From: Oscillospiraceae bacterium
GTDB taxonomy: Bacteria; Bacillota; Clostridia; Oscillospirales; Ruminococcaceae
Length of the DNA stretch: 51,366 nt
Assembly (NCBI GenBank): GCA_021769725.1
Contig: JAETSI010000021.1
Coordinates: forward strand, 1 to 51,366
Direction: 5' to 3'
The notes under the pieces were generated by a model. The model searched no databases. It was not told the DNA's origin and was given only the letters and a program-made list of their open reading frames with translations. Shown one piece after another: positions 15,388 to 24,089 of this stretch (the stretch's first letter is position 1; every line of letters starts with the position of its first letter). The translations under genes and the position numbers were made by a program.

Positions 15388-15742
15388 CGATTTAGCAAAC
15401 CTTGTCATGGATGGTCTGCGTGAGTATTCTGAATTGGCAGATACGGCAATGAAAAAGGCAGTCCGCAAGACTGCCGCTTCTGTCAAAAAAGAAATCTCTG
15501 AAAATGCTCCAAAACGCACAGGCAGATATGCGAAAAGCTGGACGGCAAAGAAAACTAAAGAAAACAGCCACTCACTGGAAATGACCGTCCACAGCAAAGA
15601 CCGCTATCAGATCGCACATTTATTGGAACATGGTCACGCAAAGCGAAACGGCGGTCGAGTTGAGGGAAAACCGCATATTGCTCCTGCCGAAGAAAACGGT
15701 GCGGATTTATTGGAATCCTTAATCAGAAAGGAACTGAAATGA
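15374..15742 (+). CDS. HK97 gp10-like tail completion protein
   Basis: The 122-residue protein shows the gp10 family pattern: a helical N-terminus, then RKTAASVKKEISENAPKRTGRYAKSW, HLLEHGHAKRNGGRVEGKPHIAPAEE and a helical end. The family joins tail to head. The ATG at 15374 is preceded by GGTGAT; a GTG at 15365 with AAGGA upstream is an alternative. It overlaps both neighbours. Confidence 0.87.
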   Translation: MASVDDLANLVMDGLREYSELADTAMKKAVRKTAASVKKEISENAPKRTGRYAKSWTAKKTKENSHSLEMTVHSKDRYQIAHLLEHGHAKRNGGRVEGKPHIAPAEENGADLLESLIRKELK

Positions 15743-16056
15743 GTTATGAAGAAATCAACGAAATGATGCTGGAAATGGGGCTGCCTTTCGCCTATCATCA
15801 CTTCTCTGAGGGCGAAAGTCCGAAGCCGCCTTTCCTTATCTTTCTGTCACCCGGTGAGAATACTTTTTCAGCAGATAACCTCATGTATTACAGTTTCAAA
15901 AAGCTGGATATTGAGCTATATACCGATGAAAAATCTCCCGAAACAGAGGCGGAAATCGAGGCTGTTCTCAGGCATCATCACATTTTTTACAACAAAACTG
16001 AAACATGGATAGAGTCCGAAAAATTCTATGAAGTGTTATATCAGATGGAGGTATAG
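15739..16056 (+). CDS. Tail terminator-like minor tail protein
   Basis: The 105-residue protein starts in an ATGA overlap. Its features (GLPFAYHHFSEGESPKPPFLIFLSPGE, then KKLDIELYTDEKSPETEAEIEAVL) match short siphophage proteins that cap the tail tube between gp10 and the tail tube gene. The position supports this more than the sequence does. Confidence 0.75.
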   Translation: MSYEEINEMMLEMGLPFAYHHFSEGESPKPPFLIFLSPGENTFSADNLMYYSFKKLDIELYTDEKSPETEAEIEAVLRHHHIFYNKTETWIESEKFYEVLYQMEV

Positions 16057-16058
16057 TT

Positions 16059-16670
16059 ATGGCTCTGAAGAAAAACAAGGTGAAATTCGGACTGAACAAA
16101 GTCCACTATGCAAAAATCACGTCGTGGACGGATGACGGTGTTCCCACATTTTCAACGCCTGTGAGAATCCCTGGTGCGGTTTCGCTGTCGATTGATGCAG
16201 AGGGCGAAGCAGAAAATTTCTTTGCTGATAATGGCGTGTATTATGTTATCAACAACAATGCCGGATATACAGGTGAATTGGAAATCGCCCTTGTTACCAC
16301 AGATTTTGCCACCGACATTCTCGGTGAAAAGCTGGATAATAACGGCGTTCTCGTTGAAAGAAATGATGCAGAACTGGCAGAGTTCGCTCTGCTCTTTGAA
16401 TTTGAGGGAGACAAGAATAAGATCCGCCATGTGCTGTATCGCTGTTCTGCAAGCCGTCCTGCAACGGAAAGTGCTACCACTGAGGACGAAACGGAAGTCA
16501 AAACAGAAACACTGTCGCTGACAGCAACTGCACTGCCCGATGGTCTGGTCAAGTCCAAAACCTGCGAAAATACGGACGAAACGACCTATAACAACTGGTA
16601 CAAGAATGTGTATATCCCTGTGACTACAGTGGCTGCAAAGTCCGCAGCTTCCACCAAATCTGCATCGTAA
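16059..16670 (+). CDS. Major tail (tube) protein
   Basis: The 203-residue protein resembles phi13-type tail tube proteins: KVKFGLNKVHYAKIT, PVRIPGAVSLSIDAEGE, NAGYTGELEIALVTTDFATDILGE and LFEFEGDKNKIRHVLYRCSASRPATES. It polymerises as hexamer rings around the tape measure. It is followed directly by the tail chaperone genes, as usual. Confidence 0.9.
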   Translation: MALKKNKVKFGLNKVHYAKITSWTDDGVPTFSTPVRIPGAVSLSIDAEGEAENFFADNGVYYVINNNAGYTGELEIALVTTDFATDILGEKLDNNGVLVERNDAELAEFALLFEFEGDKNKIRHVLYRCSASRPATESATTEDETEVKTETLSLTATALPDGLVKSKTCENTDETTYNNWYKNVYIPVTTVAAKSAASTKSAS

Positions 16671-16682
16671 AGGAGTAACGCT

Positions 16683-17063
16683 ATGGCTATCAAGAAAAAT
16701 ATTACTATTGACGGAATCGAAGTCCCTTTCAAGGCGAGTGCGGCAGTGCCTCGCCTTTATCGTTTGAAGTTTTCCCGTGACATCTACAAGGATTTTGCAT
16801 CCTTGCAGAAAAACGTCAAGGACAACGATGAGGGTGAATCGACATTGGACATTGAAAGTCTTGAGGTATTCGAAAACGTGGCATATATCATGGCAAAGCA
16901 CGCTGATCCGGAGAATGTGCCGGACAATCCCGACGACTTTTTGGAGCAGTTCAACACGTTTTCGATTTATGAAATTTTGCCTCAATTGATCGAACTCTGG
17001 GGGCTGAATACTGCGACACAGGTCAAGTCTAAAAAAAACATCGCCAAACTGACCGAGAAATGA
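16683..17063 (+). CDS. Tail assembly chaperone, short form (gpG-like)
   Basis: The 126-residue protein (ITIDGIEVPFKASAAVPRLYRLKFSRDIYKDF) is a typical chaperone that coats the tape measure during tail assembly. Near its end is the heptamer A-AAA-AAC (17033-17039) in the correct frame for -1 slippage, giving a longer G-T fusion. Confidence 0.85.
   Translation: MAIKKNITIDGIEVPFKASAAVPRLYRLKFSRDIYKDFASLQKNVKDNDEGESTLDIESLEVFENVAYIMAKHADPENVPDNPDDFLEQFNTFSIYEILPQLIELWGLNTATQVKSKKNIAKLTEK
17033..17039 (+). promoter_or_regulatory. -1 programmed frameshift site
   Basis: A-AAA-AAC in the zero frame of the upstream gene. After slippage the -1 frame is open from 17039 through the stop at 17222-17224, giving a fusion of about 180 residues. 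Confidence 0.75.
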
Positions 17064-17224
17064 CAACTCCGCTGTTTCTGCTGAGATGTGTGGAATTGGG
17101 TATTTCGCTTTCAGAGCTGGATTTGCTGACGATTGGGATCGTCAATGATATGTTCACGGAAAAGGAAAATGATGATTTTAAGTATCCTTATCGAGCAACT
17201 CAGACGGATTTCGATTTATTTTAA
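17060..17224 (+). CDS. Tail assembly chaperone, frameshifted extension (gpT-like)
   Basis: This frame encodes MTTPLFLLRCVELGISLSELDLLTIGIVND and ends DFDLF. The segment resembles the second-frame portion of siphophage chaperone pairs. It could be read from its own ATGA overlap, but no ribosome-binding site precedes the ATG, so -1 frameshifting from the previous gene is the better explanation. The stop is 18 nt before the tape measure start. Confidence 0.75.
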   Translation: MTTPLFLLRCVELGISLSELDLLTIGIVNDMFTEKENDDFKYPYRATQTDFDLF

Positions 17225-17242
17225 TCGTGGGAGGTGAACCGC

Positions 17243-20200
17243 ATGGCAAACAGAATCAAAGGCATCACCGTTGAAATTGGCGGTGATACGACCAAGCTGT
17301 CTAAGGCTTTAGAAAGTGTCAATAAAAACATCAAAAACACCCAGTCACAGCTAAAAGACGTAGAAAAGCTGCTGAAACTCGACCCGACCAATACGGAACT
17401 TCTGTCACAGAAGCAGAAACTGTTAGCCGATGCTGTTTCCTCAACAACCGGCAAGCTGGAAACCCTCAAAAAAGCAAGTGAACAGGCGGCAGGAACAAAG
17501 GACAACTACGATGCGTGGAGGGCAAAGTACGAACCTATCAAGCAGAAAATCAGTGAGACAGAAGCCAAACTGAAGGATCTCAAAGAGCAGTCCAAAATCG
17601 CCGATGAACAGCTTGCAAAGGGCGAAATATCGCAGGAAAAATATGATGCCTTGCAGCGTGAAATCAAGGACACCTCCGATGAATTAGCATCTCTGAAACA
17701 GTCCGCAAAAGATGTTTCTGACGAATTCGGCAACCCGATCAGTCCTGAACAATATGACTCGTTGCAACGTGAAATTACCGAAACTGAACAAGACTTGCAG
17801 CGGTTGCAAACAGAAGCCTCCAAGACTAAAACTGCCCTTGTGAAAATCGGTGAAGCCGGAGAGGTGCTGGAAAAAACCGGAGGTAAAATTTCGGGTGCAG
17901 GAGAAAAATTGCTGCCGATCACCGCAGGCGTAGCGGCGTTGGGAACAACTGCATCCGTCAAATTTGCCGAAGTGGACAAGATCATGCAGCTCACCAACGC
18001 CACGATGAAAAACACCGAAGAACAGGCAGATTTACTGGATAAAGCGATGAAAGATGCCGCATCAAACTCCACCTTCGGCATGAACGATGCGGCAACAGCA
18101 ACCCTGAACTTTGCCCGTGCAGGATTGAACGCAGAGGAAGCCGCAGCAGCCCTTGCTCCTGCCATGAACTTGGCGGCAGGCGAAGGCGGAAGTCTGGATA
18201 CGGTTTCGGCAGGACTTGTTGCTACGATCAACGGATTTCACGGTTCTTTTGACGATGCTGCAAATTATGCCGATGTGTTCGCCGCTGCCTGCAATAATTC
18301 CGCATTGGATATTGACAGCCTCTCGGAAGCAATGTCCGTTGCTGCACCGATTTTCTCAACGGCAGGCTACGAAGTAAATGACGCTGCCCTGTATATGGGC
18401 GTTATGGCGAATAACGGCATCGAAGCCGAAGTTGCCGCAAACTCCCTGAAAACAGGCCTTGCAAGACTGGTCAAGCCTGCCAAAGAGGGTGCGACGATGA
18501 TGGATCAGCTCGGTATTTCGGTTACGGAAAGTGACGGTTCCATGAAGGATTCGATTACCATTCAAAAGGAACTCAATGCTGCATTTTCCAAACTTTCTGA
18601 GTCCGAGCAGATCGCCGCCGCATCCGCTATCTTCGGCAAAAACCAGATGGCTCCTTGGCTTGCTTTGATCAACACAGCCCCTGCTGACGTTGAAAGTTTG
18701 AGCAGTTCTATCAACAATTGTGCAGGTACAACCGATGAAATGGCAAAGGCGATGATGAGCGGTTTCGGCGGTTCAATCGAGCAGTTGAAATCGTCCATTG
18801 ATGTGCTTATGACTTCTTTGGGACAGCTTCTGGCGGAGTATTTAACCCCGATTATCGCCAAAATTCAGGAATGGGTTACGAAGTTCAACGCTCTCGATGA
18901 CAGTCAGAAACAGGCAATTATTAAAATCGCCCTGATTGCGGCGGCTCTCGGACCTCTTTTGATTGTGATTGGCAAAACGATCTCAACGGTCGGTACGCTT
19001 ATGCAGTTCATTTCAAATATTCCTACGCTGATTGCCGGTGCGAAATCGGCTTTTGCTGCTTTAAGCGGCGTGATCGGCGGCATTTCCGCACCTGTTGTAG
19101 CGGTTGTTGCAGCAATTGGCGTGCTGATCGCGGCATTCGTGAACCTATGGAAAAACAACGAGGACTTCCGCAATAAAATGACCGAGATCTGGGGCAAAAT
19201 CAAATCTGTTTTTGAAAATCTGACCTCCGGAATTGTTGACCGCCTGAACGCTTTAGGCTTTAATTTTGAGGATTTCGGCGATGTTGTAAAAACGGTATGG
19301 CAGGGATTATGCGATATTCTTGCACCTTGGTTCGAGGGCGTTTTCACATATATTGCTGACGTTTTTGACGTGGTAGCCGATACCATTCTCGGCATTCTGG
19401 ATATTTTCATCGGACTTTTCACAGGTGACTGGGAACAGATGTGGAACGGTGTAAAGGGCATTTTTATTGGCATATGGGACTTCATCAAGAACTGTTTCAC
19501 GAATATTGTCAACACGCTGAAAGGCATTGCAGATGTGTTCCTTGGCTGGTTCGGAACTTCATGGAATGAAGTATGGACGGCAATCAAGGACTTTTTTGTG
19601 AATATCTGGAACAATATTTCAGCCTTTTTTACAGGCATTTTCACGTCAATCAGCAACTTTTTCACAACGATATGGACAGGAATCCGTGACTTTTTCGTCG
19701 GTATCTGGACGGCGATTTACACCAGTATTTCGGAGAAAATCACTGCAATTCAGACTGCCATTACAACTGTCTGGAATGCGATTTCTACAGCAATTTCAAC
19801 TGTTCTAAATACGATTTATAACGTAATTTCTACCGTCTGGAATACCATTTATGAGTTCATTTCTCCGCTTTTAGACGCGTTTAAGTACCTTTTTGAGACC
19901 ATTTTTCAGGCGATTCACATTATTATCAGTAATGTGATGGATTGGATCCATGAGAAAATTCAATCCGTCTGGAATGCCATTGTTGGCTTTATTACGCCGA
20001 TTTTAGAGGGCATTAAGTCATTTTTTGAAACGATCTGGAACGCTATTTCTACGGATGTTTCAACGGCAATTAATACCATTCACAATGTAATCACAACTGT
20101 GTGGAACACTGTTTATGGCTTCATTTCAGGGATTTTAAGTTCAATATGGTCGGTCATCTCGTCCGTTTGGAATACGATCAGCGGTACTGTTTCAAGCGTT

Positions 20201-21700
20201 TTAAATACGATTTCCACAACAATTTCAACCATCTGGAACAGCATTAAAATGACCATTTCAAACGTGATGAACAGCATAAAAACAACTGTCACAAACATCT
20301 GGAATAACGTAAAATCGGCAGTTTTCAACACAATTACGGGTATCAAAGATACGATTGTGAACGGTTTTAATAACGCTGTGAACTTCGTGAAAAACCTTGC
20401 AAGTGAGGCATGGAGCTGGGGTGCTGACATCATCAACGGCATCGTTGACGGTATCAAATCCAAAATTCAGGCTGTGGCAGATGCAGTTACGGGAGTTGCA
20501 GATAAAATCAAAAGTTTCCTGCACTTTTCCGTTCCTGATGAAGGACCTTTGACGGACTTTGAAAGCTGGATGCCGGACTTTATGCAGGGCTTAGCGGACG
20601 GTATTTCGGCAAATGCGGGACTTGTGGGCGATGCTCTCAGCACCTTTGGCACAAATATTACAACTGCTCTGACGGATACTTTCAAGACGGCGATGTCAAA
20701 TATTGTTTCTGTGGTCGGGACGTTTATGCAGGACACGCTGACGGAAGTCACGAACATCTGGAACAGCATTCAGGCGAATATGAACGCTGTGCTTACCAAT
20801 ATCGGAAACGGCGTAAAATCGGGATGGAATACGATCACTACAGCAATTAAAGCCTCTCTTGACAGCATTAAAACCGCTATCACAATCAGCTGGAATGCGA
20901 TCAAAAATATTGTGGCAACATCGGTAAACGGCTTGAAAGAAGTCATTTCTGCGGTTTGGAACGGCATGAAAATGCTTATTTCAACGGAACAGACAGGCAT
21001 TAAAAATACAGTTGTTTCAACTTGGACAGCAATTTCTGACAGCGTTAGAAACGTCGTAAATTCGGTGAAAAGCACAGTTTCTGATGTCTGGAACGCTATG
21101 CCGGATGCAGTTCACGGAGCGATGAACAACGTTCAAAATACTGTGCTGAATATCTGGGATAATATCAAAAACGGCGTATGGGACAGGGTCTGGAGCATCC
21201 GCGATACGGTGACAGAAGCTCTGAATTCTGCAGCGGATTTTATCCGAAATATTGCCAATTCCTCGTGGCAGTGGGGTTATGATTTGATGCAGAACCTTGT
21301 GAACGGCATTCGCTATATGATGGCGGATCTGTACAACTCCGTCTGCGATGTGGCAAATGTGATCTGGGAGCATCTGCACTTTTCTGTTCCTGAAAAAGGT
21401 CCTCTGACCGATTTTGAATCTTGGATGCCGGACTTTATGGGTGGACTTGCTGACGGAATCAACCGCAATAAAAAGCTCATCACGAAGGCAATCGGCGGTG
21501 TGGCAAGTGCGATGCATCTCACTTTGGATACGGATATGAGCGGTATTTCGTCTACGATGCAAAACAGCAGTCCGGCAGGAACGGTCATTAACAACTACAA
21601 TAATGACAACAGCCGCACAGTGAATCAGACGAACAATAGTCCGAAATCGCTGTCACGGCTGGAAATCTATCGTCAGACGAGGAATGCTTTGAATGTGTGA
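17243..21700 (+). CDS. Tail tape measure protein
   Basis: The 1485-residue protein sets tail length. The first 220 residues are coiled coil, then comes the tape-measure core (TMKNTEEQADLLDKAMKDAASNSTFGMNDAATATLNFARAG region), then hydrophobic segments around residues 560-640. A long stretch of Trp-rich repeats (IWN.I...I pattern) fills residues 700-1130. A C-terminal module containing LHFSVP..GPLTDFESWMPDF occurs twice, near residues 1100 and 1390. ATG 17243 follows GGGAGGTGA. Relic copies of the 3' end of this gene are found downstream at 22191 and 24016. Confidence 0.93.
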   Translation: MANRIKGITVEIGGDTTKLSKALESVNKNIKNTQSQLKDVEKLLKLDPTNTELLSQKQKLLADAVSSTTGKLETLKKASEQAAGTKDNYDAWRAKYEPIKQKISETEAKLKDLKEQSKIADEQLAKGEISQEKYDALQREIKDTSDELASLKQSAKDVSDEFGNPISPEQYDSLQREITETEQDLQRLQTEASKTKTALVKIGEAGEVLEKTGGKISGAGEKLLPITAGVAALGTTASVKFAEVDKIMQLTNATMKNTEEQADLLDKAMKDAASNSTFGMNDAATATLNFARAGLNAEEAAAALAPAMNLAAGEGGSLDTVSAGLVATINGFHGSFDDAANYADVFAAACNNSALDIDSLSEAMSVAAPIFSTAGYEVNDAALYMGVMANNGIEAEVAANSLKTGLARLVKPAKEGATMMDQLGISVTESDGSMKDSITIQKELNAAFSKLSESEQIAAASAIFGKNQMAPWLALINTAPADVESLSSSINNCAGTTDEMAKAMMSGFGGSIEQLKSSIDVLMTSLGQLLAEYLTPIIAKIQEWVTKFNALDDSQKQAIIKIALIAAALGPLLIVIGKTISTVGTLMQFISNIPTLIAGAKSAFAALSGVIGGISAPVVAVVAAIGVLIAAFVNLWKNNEDFRNKMTEIWGKIKSVFENLTSGIVDRLNALGFNFEDFGDVVKTVWQGLCDILAPWFEGVFTYIADVFDVVADTILGILDIFIGLFTGDWEQMWNGVKGIFIGIWDFIKNCFTNIVNTLKGIADVFLGWFGTSWNEVWTAIKDFFVNIWNNISAFFTGIFTSISNFFTTIWTGIRDFFVGIWTAIYTSISEKITAIQTAITTVWNAISTAISTVLNTIYNVISTVWNTIYEFISPLLDAFKYLFETIFQAIHIIISNVMDWIHEKIQSVWNAIVGFITPILEGIKSFFETIWNAISTDVSTAINTIHNVITTVWNTVYGFISGILSSIWSVISSVWNTISGTVSSVLNTISTTISTIWNSIKMTISNVMNSIKTTVTNIWNNVKSAVFNTITGIKDTIVNGFNNAVNFVKNLASEAWSWGADIINGIVDGIKSKIQAVADAVTGVADKIKSFLHFSVPDEGPLTDFESWMPDFMQGLADGISANAGLVGDALSTFGTNITTALTDTFKTAMSNIVSVVGTFMQDTLTEVTNIWNSIQANMNAVLTNIGNGVKSGWNTITTAIKASLDSIKTAITISWNAIKNIVATSVNGLKEVISAVWNGMKMLISTEQTGIKNTVVSTWTAISDSVRNVVNSVKSTVSDVWNAMPDAVHGAMNNVQNTVLNIWDNIKNGVWDRVWSIRDTVTEALNSAADFIRNIANSSWQWGYDLMQNLVNGIRYMMADLYNSVCDVANVIWEHLHFSVPEKGPLTDFESWMPDFMGGLADGINRNKKLITKAIGGVASAMHLTLDTDMSGISSTMQNSSPAGTVINNYNNDNSRTVNQTNNSPKSLSRLEIYRQTRNALNV

Positions 21701-21704
21701 ATCG

Positions 21705-22118
21705 CTATATAACCATAAACAATGTTCCTGTAGTTATCAATGCTGAGCCAACAGCAGATTTCCATGTGAATTGCTCATGAAGGAATACAAACGCAAGTAT
21801 AAGTGTTAGAACAACACTCAGTTTATCAATCGGCACAACCTTTGATGCTTCCCCAATTTGCAGTGCTTTATAATAACACAGCCATGACGCACCTGTTGCA
21901 AGACCTGACAATACTATGAATACCCAACTTTTTCTTGATATATTTGCTATACCGCTTTGTGCGCCTGATATCCACACCATAACCCAAGCCATTACTAACA
22001 CAACAAGTGTCCTGATGCCTGTTGCAAGTGTGGAGTTGACGTTTTCAATGCCAATTTTAGCAAGTATAGATGTTAAGGCAGCAAATACTGCTGATAGAAT
22101 TGCGTATAAAAGCCACAT
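21705..22118 (-). CDS. EamA-type small transporter (cargo module 1)
   Basis: The 137-residue protein consists of about five membrane helices, beginning WLLYAILSAVFAALTSILAKIGIENVNS and containing SGLATGASWLCYYKALQIGEASKVVPIDKLS, the EamA/DMT signature. Single-domain forms probably act as dimers and export small metabolites. The ATG at 22118 follows AAAAGGAAAA; the longer frame to 22193 overlaps the promoter and is rejected. It converges on the tape measure gene with a gap of 4 bp. It is not a phage structural gene. Confidence 0.85.
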   Translation of the reverse strand: MWLLYAILSAVFAALTSILAKIGIENVNSTLATGIRTLVVLVMAWVMVWISGAQSGIANISRKSWVFIVLSGLATGASWLCYYKALQIGEASKVVPIDKLSVVLTLILAFVFLHEQFTWKSAVGSALITTGTLFMVI

Positions 22119-22154
22119 TGTATTTTTCCTTTTCAAGAATTTATTTATATTCTG

Positions 22155-22183
22155 AGTATAACACAACATTCTGAAAAATTCAA
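22155..22183 (-). promoter_or_regulatory. Promoter of cargo module 1
   Basis: On the minus strand TTGAAT, 17 bp, TATACT. It lies 8 bp from the relic repeat at 22191. Confidence 0.75.
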
Positions 22184-22190
22184 TCGTTTT

Positions 22191-22235
22191 CACAGTGAAT
22201 CAGACCAACAATAGCCCGAAATCGCTGTCACGGCT
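22191..22235 (+). repeat. Relic of tape measure 3' end, part 1
   Basis: 43 of 45 bases match 21616-21660 of the tape measure gene. Both differences are synonymous in that frame. The match stops after CACGGCT and the remaining part of the gene end is found at 24016. Confidence 0.9.
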
Positions 22236-22257
22236 TGGTTTTAATCGAAACAAAAAT

Positions 22258-22620
22258 CTACTTCGTCAGACGTTCAATAGCTTCATTCTCTGTGCTGACA
22301 AAGAACACATCTTTTCCATTGTTACTTTCATAGATAAAGTCTTTCAGGGCTTTGCTTGTATATTTTGAATAATCACCATATATTGCGATTCGTACTCCGT
22401 AATTGATGAACTTTTGGAGAATTTCACCTGCAAGACAAGTGCTTAATATAAAGAAATCTTCCGTGATCAATTCTTTGCTGATTGCAATATTTTTTGTTTC
22501 TGCTTCGTAGTTTACAGTCATAAGCAGGTCAAGTGCTGACTGTACATTGGTGATAATCTTTTCAGAGCTATTTACGACAGCACAAACGTTATTGTTCCTT
22601 TCGATTTTAGTGATTTTCAT
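22258..22620 (-). CDS. DUF4180 family protein (cargo module 2)
   Basis: The 120-residue protein matches DUF4180: MKITKIERNNNVCAVVNSSEKIITNVQSALDLLMTV, then SKELITEDFFILSTCLAGEILQKFINYGVRIAIYGDYS. The family is a small alpha/beta domain often next to regulators; its role is unknown. The start overlaps the XRE regulator gene by 14 nt, indicating translational coupling and a shared operon with the flavoprotein. Confidence 0.82.
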   Translation of the reverse strand: MKITKIERNNNVCAVVNSSEKIITNVQSALDLLMTVNYEAETKNIAISKELITEDFFILSTCLAGEILQKFINYGVRIAIYGDYSKYTSKALKDFIYESNNGKDVFFVSTENEAIERLTK

Positions 22621-23230
22621 TTTGAGTCCTCCTGCTATTGGGACGTTTTATATCCTGATATAACAGTCCGCATTTGGTACAGTACCAGATGATACGTCCG
22701 GATCTGTAAAGCGGCAGACTAAGCTGCAAATTCCACTCAGGGTACTGCTTGAAAATCATTGCAGTGCTTTCATTGACATAGGCAACAAATGAGATGTAAT
22801 GTTCCTTTGTCATGGAATGATTTGAAGAAATATACCATTCTCCATGCATATCTTCTATGGACAGTTTTTCATTTTCTTCTGCTTTTCGAGCTTCAAGAGC
22901 AGTCAGCTTTTTTCCGCAGCAGGATATATTTGCTTCAGATGTGGAAGTAATTACGTTACCGCAATCGGGACAAACATAGAATTTCATTTTTTTCATATTA
23001 CCAGTCTCGCTTTCTTTCTGATTTATTTCTCCCTTCAAAATCGCCTGCAAATCAACCTGAAATACTTCCGCAAGTTCTGTAAGAAGTGAAATATCAGGAC
23101 AGCCTTTTCCTGTTTCCCATTTAGATACAGTCTTATCGCTGACATTGATTTGTTCTGCAAGCTGCTTTTGCGTAAGTTTGTTTTTTATTCGCAGTGAGCG
23201 TATCAGCTCACCTGTTTTGATTTGATCCAT
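22607..23230 (-). CDS. XRE-family regulator with zinc-ribbon and C-terminal domain
   Basis: The 207-residue protein has an N-terminal helix-turn-helix (LTQKQLAEQINVSDKTVSKWETGKGCPDI, residues 15-45). It then has a four-cysteine ribbon (YVCPDCGNVITST...ISCCGKK) and a C-terminal domain with a further CTKCGLLY pair. It binds DNA, probably at its own operon promoter (23939-23967), and the metal sites may sense redox or metal state. A TTG start at 23248 inside the upstream gene is possible; the ATG 23230 lies 4 nt after that gene's stop and is preferred. Confidence 0.85.
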   Translation of the reverse strand: MDQIKTGELIRSLRIKNKLTQKQLAEQINVSDKTVSKWETGKGCPDISLLTELAEVFQVDLQAILKGEINQKESETGNMKKMKFYVCPDCGNVITSTSEANISCCGKKLTALEARKAEENEKLSIEDMHGEWYISSNHSMTKEHYISFVAYVNESTAMIFKQYPEWNLQLSLPLYRSGRIIWYCTKCGLLYQDIKRPNSRRTQNENH

Positions 23231-23234
23231 TTTA

Positions 23235-23906
23235 TCAGCCCATTCCAATATATTTTATGTAGTCTGTTACAGACATAAGCGGCATATCCAGCCTTTTCTG
23301 CGTTTCTTCTGAAATTTCACCTGTTACTGTTTCATATCCGGCATTCTGAACTGCTTCAAGATATTCATTCACGATCCGTTTAATATCCTCATTTGTGGAT
23401 TTCAGAAGTTTGCCGCAATTGCGGTAGATCTCCAGAAAAGGATGACAACAAGCAAAAGAGTTACGCATAACCTCAAAATTGTTATCACCGGGAAATCCAC
23501 AGTTTGCGATCACCATAAACTTTTGCTCACGAGGTTTAGCATCGGCAAGATCAAAATTGCCATTATCCTCATTGACAAGAGGACTTTTCAGCGGAGCAAG
23601 TCTGTCGATAAAATTTTTCAAATAGGCTGTGTAGTTCCATGTGTAAACGGGAGTGGCAAAACAGACGATATCGGAGGAATTATATAAATTTAAAAGTTCC
23701 GGCATATCATCGTTATGAACACATTTTCCGGGTGTTTTGAACCAGCATGAAAAACAACCGCTGCAATGCTCTATATGTTTTTCACATAAAAAGACATTAT
23801 GTGTTTCGGCTCCGGCAGATTCTGCACCCTCCAAAAAGGAATTTACGATAACATTTGTTGCACTGTTTCTGCCGCTTGGACTTCCGTTAAATACTGTAAT
23901 TTTCAT
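23235..23906 (-). CDS. NADPH-dependent FMN reductase / flavodoxin-like protein
   Basis: The 223-residue protein opens MKITVFNGSPSGRNSAT, the phosphate-binding loop of the flavodoxin-like fold, and has CSGCFSCWFKTPGKCVHNDDM, the cysteine-rich stretch seen in iron-sulfur flavoprotein relatives, followed by ATPVYTWNYTAYLKNFIDR. It probably reduces small electrophiles or metals using NAD(P)H. The ATG 23906 follows AAGGAATG. It is the first gene of the module 2 operon, transcribed from a consensus promoter. Confidence 0.87.
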   Translation of the reverse strand: MKITVFNGSPSGRNSATNVIVNSFLEGAESAGAETHNVFLCEKHIEHCSGCFSCWFKTPGKCVHNDDMPELLNLYNSSDIVCFATPVYTWNYTAYLKNFIDRLAPLKSPLVNEDNGNFDLADAKPREQKFMVIANCGFPGDNNFEVMRNSFACCHPFLEIYRNCGKLLKSTNEDIKRIVNEYLEAVQNAGYETVTGEISEETQKRLDMPLMSVTDYIKYIGMG

Positions 23907-23938
23907 GATTAACATTCCTTTCTTTTTTGTGTAATTTT

Positions 23939-23967
23939 ATTATACGACCGAACAGAAAGAATGTCAA
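23939..23967 (-). promoter_or_regulatory. Consensus promoter of cargo module 2
   Basis: On the minus strand TTGACA, 17 bp, TATAAT: a perfect sigma-A match. The related GTTCGGTCG and its surroundings within the spacer could be an operator for the encoded XRE protein. Confidence 0.88.
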
Positions 23968-24015
23968 TCCACGTTCCGTAGAGTTGTGAAATATCTTTTA
24001 ATGGTACAAGAGCAC

Positions 24016-24062
24016 CACGGCTGGAGATCTATCGGCAGACGAGGAATGCTTTGAATGTGTGA
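24016..24062 (+). repeat. Relic of tape measure 3' end, part 2
   Basis: 45 of 47 bases match 21654-21700, including the stop codon, and both differences are synonymous. It overlaps part 1 by CACGGCT only. Joined, parts 1 and 2 restore the tape measure C-terminus from TVNQTNNSPKS to ALNV. Confidence 0.9.
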
Positions 24063-24089
24063 AAAGGAGCGATTTTGAGTCGCTCCTTT
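24062..24089 (-). terminator. Terminator of cargo module 3
   Basis: GGAGCGA/TCGCTCC hairpin. Read on the minus strand, the stem is followed by TTTT, ending the transcript of the P-loop kinase gene. Confidence 0.7.

Noticed and set aside
16152..17066. Minus-strand 304-residue frame opposite the tail tube and chaperone genes
   Set aside because: It covers two well-supported phage genes and lacks start signals.
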